From contig CAKTSO010000027.1 of assembly GCA_934613185.1 (NCBI GenBank), forward strand, positions 1 through 16,640: DNA of 16,640 bases. The letters run 5' to 3'. The DNA is from an uncultured Clostridia bacterium (lineage in GTDB: Bacteria; Bacillota; Clostridia; Christensenellales; Maliibacteriaceae). This document shows positions 7,453 through 15,302 of the stretch, piece after piece. The notes below the pieces were generated by a model. That model saw only the letters and a list, made by a program, of their open reading frames with translations, searched no databases and was not told where the DNA came from. Positions within the stretch are counted from its first letter, which is position 1; every line of letters begins with the position of its first letter. The position numbers and the translations under genes are program-made.

Positions 7453-9420
7453 ATGAAAAAGACGATTGGAATTTTCGCCCATATCGACGCGGGCAAGACG
7501 ACCTTCTGCGAACAGCTTTTTTATCTGTCCGGCGCGATCCGAAAACGCGGCCGCGTCGACCACGCCGACTGCGTCTTCGATACCCATGCGCTCGAGCGCG
7601 AACGCGGCGTGACGGTCTTTGCGCACGAGGGGCGCTTTTGCTGGAATGGGAACGATTTTTATCTGATCGACACGCCGGGGCATGCGGACTTCGGTGCGGA
7701 GACGCTTCGCGCGATCGACGCGCTGGACTTCGCCGTGCTTCTCGTCGACGGCACGCGCCCCGTCCCGCCGCGCGCCCGCGTGTTGTTCGATCTGATGGAC
7801 GAGCGGAAAAAGCCGTGTTTTTTGTTTTTGAATAAATGCGACATGCCCGCCTTTGACAAAGAACGCGCGATGCGGGGCGTGCGCGAGCGGCTTTCGAGCG
7901 ATATTCTGTTTGCGGACGGCGCGGCGGAAGAACTGTATGAAGAGGCGGCCGTGCGCGACGAGAATTTTATGGAGCGCTATCTTTCGGGCGAGGCGACGGA
8001 GACGGAGCTTTTTGACACATTGCAAAAACTTGTCGGCGAAAGAGCGGTTTTCCCCGCCGGCATGGGCAGCGCGCTGACGGGCGAGGGCGTGCGGGAATTT
8101 ATGAACATGCTCGACCGTCTGACGCGAACGGATTTCGATCCGAACGCGGAACTTCGCGCGCGGGTGTTCTCGATCCGCTGCGAAGAGCAGCTGACGGCGC
8201 ATGTAAAAATCGAGGCGGGGACGCTGCGCGTGCGGGACGCGTTTTCGTTCGAAGGGCAGACGCAGAAGGTCGGCGGATTGCGCCTGTATCAATCCGATCG
8301 ATTCCAAAGCGTCCCCGAAATCGCGGCGGGCGACGTCGCGGCGGTCACGGGGCTTTCGTTTTTGGAAAGCGGGATGCTTTTATTAAACGACCGCGCCGAA
8401 CGATCCGAAAACGCGGCGGCGTACGCTTCGCCGATGACGGCGGGGGTCGAATTTCCCGATCGGGATCGCTCCGCCGCGCTTTCGGCGCTTTTGACGCTGC
8501 AAAGGGAGGATCCGCAGCTGTCGCTTCGAACGGACGAGGATACGGGCGCTATGAGCGTCGCCATCATGGGGCAGCTGCAAACGGAGGTTTTGACGCGCGT
8601 TCTGTATGACCGATTCGGCCTTCGCGCCGTCTTCGGCGCGCCGCAGCCCGCGTATCGCGAGACGATCGCCGCGCCCGTTTTGGGGATCGGCCACTACGAG
8701 CCGCTTCGCCATTACGCAGAGGCAATGCTGGCGATCGTGCCTGCCGAGCGCGGCAGCGGGATCGCGTTCGAAAGCCGCTGCCATGTGGACGAACTGCCCG
8801 CGGCGTATCAAAGCGCCGTGCGCGCGGCGGTGTTTTCGAGAAGACATCGCGGGGTGTTGACCGGCGCGCCGCTTTGCGACGTGAAGATCGTTCTTTTGTC
8901 GGCGCGCGTGCATGAAAAGCACACCGAGGGCGGAGACCTGCGCGAGGCGGTCTGGCGCGCGGTGCGGCAGGGGCTTTTGAAGGCGGAAAGCCTTCTGCTC
9001 GAACCCTTCTGCCGCTTCACGATCGACGTGCCGCAGGCGGATTCCGGCCGCGTGATGAGCGATCTGCAAAAAATGGATGCGGATTTTGCCCCGCCCGTCC
9101 TTCGCGGGGACGAATCTCAGATCACGGGGCGCGCGGCGTTTTCGCGCGTCAACGACTATATCCCCCTCCTTCGCGCCTCCACGGGCGGCGCGGGGGATTG
9201 CGCCGTGCTGCAGGACGGATACGATCTTTGCCAAAATGCGGCCGGGGTGATCGAGCGGATTGCCTACGATCCGCAGCGAGATCTTGCACAGGACGCCTGC
9301 TCCGTGTTCTGCCAAAAGGGCGCGGGGTTCACCGCCTCCCCCGACGAGGCGGACCGCATGTCCCATATCAGAGACGGCCGAAGCGACGCGGCGATTCTGG
9401 AAGAATACGGGATCGTGTGA
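7453..9420 (+). CDS. EF-G/Tet(M)-type translational GTPase
   Basis: This 655-residue protein is a translation-factor GTPase that should act on the ribosome. The G domain has all its motifs: G1 A-H-I-D-A-G-K-T-T (9-17), G2 R-G-V-T-V (51-55), G3 D-T-P-G-H (73-77), G4 N-K-C-D (127-130) and a G-S-A-like G5 near 206. Domain II starts near 225, followed by EF-G-like domains III to V. The C-terminal part (Q-I-T-G-R-A-A-F-S-R-V-N-D-Y near 560) looks more like the Tet(M)/Tet(O) ribosomal-protection family than like housekeeping EF-G, and the length is nearer to Tet(M) (about 640) than to EF-G (about 690). Many Clostridia carry such chromosomal relatives with no known resistance role, so I do not call a resistance gene. 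It stands alone, between a terminator and the KdpD promoter. The ribosome binding site before the ATG at 7453 is weak. Confidence 0.88.
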   Translation: MKKTIGIFAHIDAGKTTFCEQLFYLSGAIRKRGRVDHADCVFDTHALERERGVTVFAHEGRFCWNGNDFYLIDTPGHADFGAETLRAIDALDFAVLLVDGTRPVPPRARVLFDLMDERKKPCFLFLNKCDMPAFDKERAMRGVRERLSSDILFADGAAEELYEEAAVRDENFMERYLSGEATETELFDTLQKLVGERAVFPAGMGSALTGEGVREFMNMLDRLTRTDFDPNAELRARVFSIRCEEQLTAHVKIEAGTLRVRDAFSFEGQTQKVGGLRLYQSDRFQSVPEIAAGDVAAVTGLSFLESGMLLLNDRAERSENAAAYASPMTAGVEFPDRDRSAALSALLTLQREDPQLSLRTDEDTGAMSVAIMGQLQTEVLTRVLYDRFGLRAVFGAPQPAYRETIAAPVLGIGHYEPLRHYAEAMLAIVPAERGSGIAFESRCHVDELPAAYQSAVRAAVFSRRHRGVLTGAPLCDVKIVLLSARVHEKHTEGGDLREAVWRAVRQGLLKAESLLLEPFCRFTIDVPQADSGRVMSDLQKMDADFAPPVLRGDESQITGRAAFSRVNDYIPLLRASTGGAGDCAVLQDGYDLCQNAAGVIERIAYDPQRDLAQDACSVFCQKGAGFTASPDEADRMSHIRDGRSDAAILEEYGIV

Positions 9421-9497
9421 AAAACGCGGAAAAGCCCGAAAAAAGCTCGATTTGAAGCGCGATTCTAATCGGAATTTAAGCCGTGCGCTTGCATGGG

Positions 9498-9515
9498 TAT
9501 GATACAATAAAGATG
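9498..9515 (+). promoter_or_regulatory. promoter for the kdpD-like operon
   Basis: An extended -10, TGA followed by TACAAT (9500-9508), overlaps a second -10-like TATGAT (9498-9503). No good -35 is visible. The 16-mer TGATACAATAAAGATG (9500-9515) recurs exactly at the promoter of the alanyl-tRNA editing gene on the other strand, which strongly supports promoter function. Confidence 0.5.
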
Positions 9516-9554
9516 ATCGCATCGATTTCTTAAAAACGGAAAGGAGGGGTTCTT

Positions 9555-12041
9555 ATGCAGACGGCGGAGGCGTCGGGCGTTCTGCGCATTTTCTTCGGAT
9601 GTGCGATCGAGGCCGACTGCGTGCAGCGGATGTTTTACGAAGCGCGCGAACGGCAGCAAAACGGCGACGTGTGCGCGTTTTTGAGCGCGCGCGAATCGTC
9701 CGCGAAAAAAGAGCGCCGCGCGCGGAACATGCTTCGCGCGGACGACGCGGACCCTTCCGTTCTTCGCGAAAAAAACGTCCGCGTGCTCGTTGTTTCCAAT
9801 CTGGCCGAGCTTTGCGGCGAAGACGACGGAACACACGCCGCTGCGGCGAAGATCGCGCAGCTGAAAGAAGCGGGCATTGACGTTTACGCGGCGCTGTACC
9901 TGACGCAGATCCGCGGCGTGCAGGATCGCATTGTCGATCTTTGCACCGAACGCGGCGGCGCGATGGTCGACGACGAACTGTTCGACGAGGCCGACGAGAT
10001 CCGTTTTGTCGAGCGGCCCCCGCGCTTTACGGACACGCGTGCGGAGGCGGCGCGGCTGGAATTTCTGCGCGAGGCGGCGCTGCGGCGCATGGCGGAGCGG
10101 ATGGACCGGCGGCGCGACCAGAGCGCGGGCGACCATTTTGAACACGTTCTGGTCTGTCTTTCCCCGTCGCCGAGCAACGAACGCGTCTTGCGCGGCGCGG
10201 CGCGGCTTGCAAGGTCGCTCGGCGCGCGATTCACGGCGCTTTACGTCGAGACACAGCGGATCGTCGGCCGCACGGCGCGCGTGCGTTTGCAGGAAAACGT
10301 CAGCTACGCGCGGCAGATGGGCGCGACGATCGTCAACGTCTACGGCGCGGACGTGCCGCTTCAAATCGCCGAGTATGCGAAGATCGCCCGCGTGACGAAG
10401 ATTATTCTGGGGCGCGCATCGTCCCCGTTCTACGGCGGCACGGCGCATCGCATTTTGGAATACGCGCCCGACATCGAGATTTATCTGATCCCCGACGAGC
10501 CGACCGCCCCGCGCCCGGCGCTTTCCATCGGCAAGGGCAAGCCGCGCGTGCATCTGACGGATGTTGCGTTCGCCGCGGGCGTGATGGTTTTATGCACGCT
10601 CGTCGGCATGGTGATGGATCGGATGCATTTGAGTCTTATGAACATCGCGGCGGTCTACATGCTCGGCGTCGTCGCGGTTGCGTGGCGCTTTTCGCATCCG
10701 CTTCTGTCGCTTTTGAGCGTGATCCCCGCGTATCTTTGCCTGAACACTTACTTCAACGTTCCGCGCATTCGCGCGGGGCGCGTGCCGCCGGAATCGCTGG
10801 CGATCCTCTTGATCCTGACGACGGCGGCGTTCATTACCGGCACGGTCATGGATCGCTCCAACCGCCTTGCGAGCGCTTCGGCAAAGAACGCTTATAACAC
10901 GAGCGTGCTTTTGTCCGCGGGGCAGACGATGTACGCTGCGGGCAGTCTGGAGGACATCGCCCGCGCGGCGATGCGCAGCGTGCAGAACCTTTTGGGCTGT
11001 GCAATGGTCTTCGCCTATCCCGGCGCGGACGGAAAGTTCGTGTATGAATCGATCGACGAGGGCGGCCGCCCGCTTTCGGCGCAGCGGCTCAATTTCACCG
11101 AATGCAGCGCGGCGAAATACGCGTTTGAACACAACGCCCCCGTGGGCAGAAACACGCAGAAGTTCCGCTACGCCGACGCGCAGTACGTTCCTCTCGCCGA
11201 CAGCGACGGCGTCAACGCGGTCATCGGCATGTTCGGCGAAATGGACATCAGCCGAACGGATACGTCGCTTCTTGACTCACTGCTCATGCAGATCTCGTTC
11301 GTTCTCGAAAAATATCAGACGGACAAAAAGCGCGAGGCGGCGGCGCTGGCGGCGGAAAACGAGGCGATGCGCGCCAATTTGCTGCGCGCCATCTCGCACG
11401 ATCTTCGCACGCCGCTGACGGGCATTTTGGGAAGCGCGGGCCTTTTGATGGGGCCGCTGGAGGAAAACGTGCGCCAGGAGCTGGTGCAGGATATCTACCA
11501 GGACGCGCAGTGGCTCGTCAATCTGGTGGAAAACGTGCTGTCCGTCACAAGAATGGAGGACGGGCGGCTGTCGATCAATCTGACGCCGCAGATTATCGAC
11601 GAGATCGTCGACGAGGCGCTGACGCATGTGATGAGCAAAAAGACCGTCAAACGCGAAAGCGACGGCGAGCTTCTGATCGCCCGCGCCGACGCGCAGCTTC
11701 TGACGCAGGTGATCGTCAACCTCGTCAACAACGCCTACGGGCACGGCGGCGAAAATGTCAACGTCTGCGTGCGGACGTATAAAGAAGGCGATTATGCCGT
11801 CATTCAGGTCGCCGATGACGGCGTCGGCGTGCCGGACGAAGCCAAACAAAAGATTTTCGATCTGTTTTATACGACCGACGGCACGGGCGACAGCCGCAAG
11901 GGCCTCGGGGTCGGGCTTGCGCTTTGCAGGTCGATCATTCGGGCGCACGGCGGCACGATCGACGTGACTGACGCGTCGCCGCACGGGGCGGTGTTTACCA
12001 TTCGCCTTGCGGCAGTCAATGTGGAAGCACAGGAGGGTTAA
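9555..12041 (+). CDS. kdpD: KdpD-like sensor histidine kinase with degenerate P-loop
   Basis: The 828-residue protein follows the KdpD layout: an N-terminal KdpD domain (about 9-185), a universal-stress-protein domain (196-313), four membrane segments (about 335-354, 362-378, 382-398, 415-433), a GAF-like region (450-590) and a histidine kinase core with His615 in S-H-D-L-R-T-P, an N-box with Asn722-Asn726, D-D-G-V-G (754-758) and G-L-G-V-G-L (783-788). KdpD senses potassium or osmotic state and phosphorylates KdpE. Two things are odd. The Walker A motif of the N-terminal domain (normally G-x4-G-V-G-K-T) is replaced by G-C-A-I-E-A-D-C-V-Q (15-24), and the L-V-D-E-L-A-H-T-N segment has become V-V-S-N-L-A-E-L-C. 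By contrast, Ser203-Pro-Ser205, 20 residues, then F-T-A-L-Y (226-230) matches the S-x-S-x20-F-T-A-x-Y motif I recall as binding cyclic di-AMP in S. aureus KdpD. AAGGAGGGG (9541-9549) supports the start. Confidence 0.93.
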   Translation: MQTAEASGVLRIFFGCAIEADCVQRMFYEARERQQNGDVCAFLSARESSAKKERRARNMLRADDADPSVLREKNVRVLVVSNLAELCGEDDGTHAAAAKIAQLKEAGIDVYAALYLTQIRGVQDRIVDLCTERGGAMVDDELFDEADEIRFVERPPRFTDTRAEAARLEFLREAALRRMAERMDRRRDQSAGDHFEHVLVCLSPSPSNERVLRGAARLARSLGARFTALYVETQRIVGRTARVRLQENVSYARQMGATIVNVYGADVPLQIAEYAKIARVTKIILGRASSPFYGGTAHRILEYAPDIEIYLIPDEPTAPRPALSIGKGKPRVHLTDVAFAAGVMVLCTLVGMVMDRMHLSLMNIAAVYMLGVVAVAWRFSHPLLSLLSVIPAYLCLNTYFNVPRIRAGRVPPESLAILLILTTAAFITGTVMDRSNRLASASAKNAYNTSVLLSAGQTMYAAGSLEDIARAAMRSVQNLLGCAMVFAYPGADGKFVYESIDEGGRPLSAQRLNFTECSAAKYAFEHNAPVGRNTQKFRYADAQYVPLADSDGVNAVIGMFGEMDISRTDTSLLDSLLMQISFVLEKYQTDKKREAAALAAENEAMRANLLRAISHDLRTPLTGILGSAGLLMGPLEENVRQELVQDIYQDAQWLVNLVENVLSVTRMEDGRLSINLTPQIIDEIVDEALTHVMSKKTVKRESDGELLIARADAQLLTQVIVNLVNNAYGHGGENVNVCVRTYKEGDYAVIQVADDGVGVPDEAKQKIFDLFYTTDGTGDSRKGLGVGLALCRSIIRAHGGTIDVTDASPHGAVFTIRLAAVNVEAQEG

Positions 12042-12045
12042 TGCG

Positions 12046-12747
12046 ATGAGTTCCAAAGCCAAAGTTCTGATCGTGGAAGACGACCGCGCGATCCAGCATG
12101 TGATCGATACGGCGCTCACGCGCGAGGGATATGTCTGCGTCATGGCCAACACGGCGTCCGATGCGATGCGCGTTCTGCAAAGCACGCCGCCCGACGTCGT
12201 GCTGCTGGATCTGGGGCTGCCGGACATGGATGGGATCGACGTCATCCGCGCCGTCAAGCCGGAATTGGAATGCCCGATCATCGTCGTCTCGGCGCGCGCG
12301 CAGGATGAAGAGAAGGTCGAGGCGCTCGACGCGGGCGCGGACGATTACCTGACCAAGCCGTTCAGCATCCCCGAGCTTCTGGCGCGCATTCGCGTGGCCA
12401 CGAGAAGAAGAAGCGCGCGGCAGGACGCGGGGCAGAGAAAATTCGTCAACGGCGGCCTTGTCATCGACTATGACGCAAACACCGTCTTCGTCGACAACGA
12501 AGAGGTGCATCTGACGCCCATGGAATATAAGCTTTTGTGCCTTCTGGCGGCGAACGTCGGGAAGGTGCTGACGCACGGGTATATCCTGCGCGAGATCTGG
12601 GGCTCGACGCTCGAGAGCGATATCACGTCTCTTCGCGTGTTCATGGTCTCGCTTCGCAAAAAGATCGAACGCGACCCCGGCAACCCCGTGTATATCCAAA
12701 CGCGCGTCGGCGTCGGCTATCGGATGAACCAGATTGCGGAAGAATAA
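12046..12747 (+). CDS. kdpE: KdpE-like OmpR-family response regulator
   Basis: This 233-residue regulator has a receiver domain (1-122) and an OmpR-type winged-helix DNA-binding domain (about 130-230). The acidic pocket is Glu11, Asp12 and Asp13. Asp55 in L-L-D-L-G-L-P-D is the phosphate acceptor, Ser82 the conserved hydroxyl and Lys104 in L-T-K-P-F the conserved lysine. The C-terminal part has the L-T-P-M-E-Y-K-L-L and R-V-G-V-G-Y-R signatures. It should be phosphorylated by the sensor encoded just upstream and act as a transcription factor, classically on kdpFABC. The ATG at 12046 is 9 nt after AGGAGG (12031-12036), which lies inside the end of kdpD; the genes are 4 nt apart, so translation is likely coupled. 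No kdpFABC lies within the window, so its target may be elsewhere or different. Confidence 0.93.
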   Translation: MSSKAKVLIVEDDRAIQHVIDTALTREGYVCVMANTASDAMRVLQSTPPDVVLLDLGLPDMDGIDVIRAVKPELECPIIVVSARAQDEEKVEALDAGADDYLTKPFSIPELLARIRVATRRRSARQDAGQRKFVNGGLVIDYDANTVFVDNEEVHLTPMEYKLLCLLAANVGKVLTHGYILREIWGSTLESDITSLRVFMVSLRKKIERDPGNPVYIQTRVGVGYRMNQIAEE

Positions 12748-12751
12748 GAAT

Positions 12752-13786
12752 ATGATCTCGTTTGCATGCGATTATCTGGAAGGCGCGCACGAGGACGTTC
12801 TTCGCGCGCTTTGCGAAAACAATTCGGAGCAAAGCACGGGGTACGGCTTTGATGCGCACTGCAAAAACGCCGCGGACATGATCCGCGAACGCTGCGGCGC
12901 GCCGAATGCGGTGGTTCGCTTTTTCGTCGGCGGTACGCAGGTTAACATGACGGCCATCGCGGCGGTGCTTCGCCCGCACGAAGGGGCGGTCTGCGCCGAC
13001 AGTGGGCACATCAATACGCACGAAAGCGGCGCGGTCGAGGCCTCGGGGCATAAGGTGATCGCGCTGCCGTCCGAAAACGGAAAGATTACGGCGGCGCAGG
13101 TCGGCGAATACTGCCGCGCGTGGGAAGAGGACGACACGCGGGAACATATCGTGCGCCCGCGCCTTGTCTATCTGTCTCACCCGACGGAATGCGGCACGCT
13201 GTATTCCAAATCGGAGCTGTATGCGATGCAAAAGACCTGCCGCGAACACAACCTTTTGCTCTATATCGACGGCGCGCGGCTTGCCTACGGTCTCGGCGCG
13301 GCGGGCAACGACGTGACGCTTCGTGATCTGGCCGAATGCGCCGACGCGTTCACGCTGGGCGGAACCAAATGCGGCGCGCTATTTGGCGAAGCGCTCGTTT
13401 TGACGAACAAAGAATGGGATCGCGACTTTTTCCCGATCCAGAAGCAGCGCGGCGCGGTTCTTGCAAAAGGCCGCCTGCTCGGCGTTCAGTTCGAGGCGCT
13501 TTTGCACGACGATTTATATGAAAAGATCGGCCGCGCGGCGGACGCGCGCGCGTATCGCCTGCGCGACGCGTTTTTAAAACGGGGAATCCCGATGCTCTTC
13601 GATTCCCCGACGAACCAGCAGTTCCCGATCCTGACACGGGAACAGGCGGCGCGCCTTTCGGAAAACTTCGGCTTTTCCGCATGGCAGAATGTGGACGAAA
13701 ACCGCCGCGCCGTGCGGTTTTGCACAAGCTGGGCGACGACGGACGAACAGCTGGAATCGCTGATCCGTGCGATCGAGAATTTATAA
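12752..13786 (+). CDS. ltaE: low-specificity threonine aldolase (PLP enzyme)
   Basis: This 344-residue protein belongs to the fold-type I PLP threonine aldolase/beta-eliminating lyase family, which splits L-threonine or allo-threonine into glycine and acetaldehyde in the cytoplasm. G-G-T-Q-V-N (60-65) matches the phosphate-binding loop, S-G-H-I-N-T-H-E (84-91) the active-site histidine region, D-G-A-R-L (173-177) the aspartate that pairs with the PLP ring nitrogen, and Lys206 in L-G-G-T-K-C-G-A the Schiff-base lysine. Length is normal. It starts 4 nt after the kdpE stop, so it probably shares that transcript, although its own ribosome binding site is poor (only an A/G-rich stretch before the ATG). 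No known link joins threonine catabolism to Kdp signalling; the arrangement may simply be a shared operon. The family could also include other beta-hydroxy amino acid lyases, so substrate range is uncertain. Confidence 0.9.
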   Translation: MISFACDYLEGAHEDVLRALCENNSEQSTGYGFDAHCKNAADMIRERCGAPNAVVRFFVGGTQVNMTAIAAVLRPHEGAVCADSGHINTHESGAVEASGHKVIALPSENGKITAAQVGEYCRAWEEDDTREHIVRPRLVYLSHPTECGTLYSKSELYAMQKTCREHNLLLYIDGARLAYGLGAAGNDVTLRDLAECADAFTLGGTKCGALFGEALVLTNKEWDRDFFPIQKQRGAVLAKGRLLGVQFEALLHDDLYEKIGRAADARAYRLRDAFLKRGIPMLFDSPTNQQFPILTREQAARLSENFGFSAWQNVDENRRAVRFCTSWATTDEQLESLIRAIENL

Positions 13787-13793
13787 GAAGAAT

Positions 13794-13826
13794 AAAAACG
13801 GGTCTTCCGTCGGAAGATCCGTTTTT
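13794..13826. terminator. bidirectional terminator between convergent ltaE and alaX-type genes
   Basis: A 15-bp stem (13794-13808 with 13812-13826) closes on a 3-nt loop with one G-T pair. A-rich on the left and T-rich on the right, it can stop transcription on both strands. It starts 7 nt after the ltaE stop. Confidence 0.9.
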
Positions 13827-13899
13827 GTTTTGCCGAAAGCGTGTGCCGATATGCACTTTTCGGGTGAAGACGGCGGATAAAATCGATTTATTTCCCTTT

Positions 13900-15039
13900 T
13901 TATTTTTCAGAGAAAAACGCTTCGATCGCGTCTTGTTCCGCCGTGCAGGAGCCCTGGCACAGCGCGTCCGTGCCGCCGCCGCGACCCGAAAGCGCGGCGT
14001 TCATGTCGCGAACGAAAGTGCGGACGTCCGGACCCGCCGCGGCGTAGGCACGCGGACTGTTTTCGCCGAAGACGACGCAGACCCCGCCGCAGCGCTTTGC
14101 CGCCTCGAGCGCGTAAATTCGAAGCGCGTCCCGGTCGTCGAACGGCGCGAAAAGACACAAAGCGCCCTCGCGCGGCGCGACGTTCTGCGCCAGAAGCTGC
14201 GCCATGGCTGCCATTGCACGGCGAAGCTCCCCGTTTTTCTGCGCAAGCTCGTCGGAAAGATGGGCGACGGCGGCTTCGGCCTGCTCCTGCTTGACGGAAA
14301 GCGACGAGGCGATCGCGGCGACGGCCTCGTATTTTTCCTCATAATCGCGGACGGCGGAAAGCCCGCAGAGAATGTGCAGCCGCATGCCGCCTTTGTAATG
14401 CACGGCGTCCAGAATTTTGACCAGCCCGACGCCGCCCGTCTGCGGCAGATGCGGCGCGCAGCAGGCGCAGCGGTCGATCCCGTCGATCTCGACGATGCGA
14501 ACCGCGCCGTCGATCTGTTTTTTGCTTCGATATTCGAGCGCGTCGAGTGCCTGCGCGTCGGGATAATACGCCCGTACCGAGACGTTGCGGGCGATCGCGA
14601 GGTTCGCCTCGCGCTCCGCGGCAAGAAGTTCCTCGCGCGTGAGCGGCCCGTTTACGTCGAGCGTCACGTCCTGCGATCCCATGTGAAAGCCGACGTTGTC
14701 GAGCTGATAGAGCCGGTGCAGCGTTCCCGACAGGATGTGCTCGCCGGTGTGATGCTGCATCCGCGAAAACCGCTGCGGCCAATCGAGCGCGCCGTGAACG
14801 CGGCTTTTTGCGGCAAGCGGCGCGTCCAGGGTGTGAATAATCTCCCCGTTTTTGATCTGCACGTCCGTCACGCGCGCGCCGCCGAGCGTTCCCGTGTCCG
14901 CCGCCTGTCCGCCGCCTTCGGGGAAGAACGCCGTCTGATCGAGGACGGCTTCCCACAAATCGCCTTGTTTTTCACACCGCACGACGGCCGCGTCGAATTC
15001 CCGCAGCAGTCCGTCGTCTTCGTAGAGCTTTTTTGTCAT
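13900..15039 (-). CDS. alaX: alanyl-tRNA editing protein, AlaX type with DHHA1 domain
   Basis: This 379-residue protein resembles the editing half of alanyl-tRNA synthetase. It hydrolyses mischarged Ser-tRNA(Ala) (or Gly-tRNA(Ala)) in trans. The metal-binding motifs are intact: H-x3-H at 97-101 (H-H-T-G-E-H) and C-x3-H at 193-197 (C-C-A-P-H). Residues 36-47 carry the T-A-F-F-P-E-G-G-G-Q signature of the family. Residues 235-285 form a long helix or coiled coil, and the C-terminal 90 residues are a DHHA1-like domain ending in G-R-G-G-G-T-D-A-L-C-Q-G. This is the long AlaX form. There is no synthetase catalytic domain, so it is not a truncated alaS. The ATG at 15039 is preferred over an in-frame GTG at 15048 because AAGGCGGTGG fits as its ribosome binding site. 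The gene is monocistronic, convergent with ltaE and divergent from the riboswitch operon. Confidence 0.92.
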   Translation of the reverse strand: MTKKLYEDDGLLREFDAAVVRCEKQGDLWEAVLDQTAFFPEGGGQAADTGTLGGARVTDVQIKNGEIIHTLDAPLAAKSRVHGALDWPQRFSRMQHHTGEHILSGTLHRLYQLDNVGFHMGSQDVTLDVNGPLTREELLAAEREANLAIARNVSVRAYYPDAQALDALEYRSKKQIDGAVRIVEIDGIDRCACCAPHLPQTGGVGLVKILDAVHYKGGMRLHILCGLSAVRDYEEKYEAVAAIASSLSVKQEQAEAAVAHLSDELAQKNGELRRAMAAMAQLLAQNVAPREGALCLFAPFDDRDALRIYALEAAKRCGGVCVVFGENSPRAYAAAGPDVRTFVRDMNAALSGRGGGTDALCQGSCTAEQDAIEAFFSEK

Positions 15040-15065
15040 GCTCGCCACCGCCTTGTCCCAAAATG

Positions 15066-15081
15066 CATCTTTATTGTATCA
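15066..15081 (-). promoter_or_regulatory. extended -10 promoter of the alaX-type gene
   Basis: On the - strand, TGA followed by TACAAT (15081 down to 15073) forms an extended -10 within the 16-mer TGATACAATAAAGATG, which is identical to the sequence before kdpD. The leader would be about 30 nt. No clear -35 is visible. Confidence 0.55.
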
Positions 15082-15085
15082 CAGC

Positions 15086-15115
15086 TTTACACGGCATGCG
15101 CGGCAATGGTATCAT
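15086..15115 (+). promoter_or_regulatory. promoter of the cobalamin-riboswitch operon
   Basis: TTTACA (15086-15091), an 18-nt spacer and TATCAT (15110-15115) preceded by TGG give an extended -10. Transcription should start near 15122, just before the aptamer. The -35 lies only a few bases from the -10 of the divergent alaX promoter. Confidence 0.6.
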
Positions 15116-15130
15116 CATTCACGGCGGAAT

Positions 15131-15302
15131 CGTCATTTTCGGCGCGCAAGGGAAGCAGGTGAGACGCCTGCGCGAGCCCGTCGCCGTATGCGTCGAGCCG
15201 CGCGCCATTTATGTCACTGGATCACTGCCTAAAAAGGCATATCGGGGAAGACGGCGCGGGGCGCTTGAGACGCGAGCCGGAAGACCTGGCACGAAAATGA
15301 CG
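15131..15302 (+). ncRNA. cobalamin (B12) riboswitch
   Basis: The P1 helix is explicit: CGTCATTTTCG (15131-15141) pairs perfectly over 11 bp with CGAAAATGACG (15292-15302). Inside are the class hallmarks: AAGGGAAGCAGGTGAGACGC near 15148-15167, whose GCAGG/CCTGC arms form a hairpin, then GCGAGCCCGTC; a GTCACTGG element at 15213-15220; GGGGAAGACGGCG at 15244-15256; and the B12 box GAGCCGGAAGACCTGGC (15274-15290). Such RNAs bind adenosylcobalamin or a related corrinoid and lower expression of downstream uptake or synthesis genes. Downstream, 15324-15356 can fold with CGTTCGG/CCGAACG arms, but no T-tract follows, so control is more likely at translation than by termination. The aptamer class is firm; the exact ligand preference is not shown. 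Confidence 0.93.

Noticed and set aside
7453..9420. Tetracycline resistance gene
   Set aside because: The family likeness is real, but resident Clostridia homologues without resistance are common and no mobile context is visible.
9594..9630. Frameshift as the cause of the missing KdpD Walker A motif
   Set aside because: The frame before and after aligns with KdpD at the same spacing and needs no indel, so substitution is simpler.
8383..12281. Long - strand frames at 8383-9522, 9465-10553 and 11277-12281
   Set aside because: All are antisense to the GTPase or KdpD, whose conserved motifs fix the coding strand.
13681..15162. 493-codon open frame on the + strand
   Set aside because: It runs through the end of ltaE, a bidirectional terminator and the antisense of the alanyl-tRNA editing gene, and its product has no domain.
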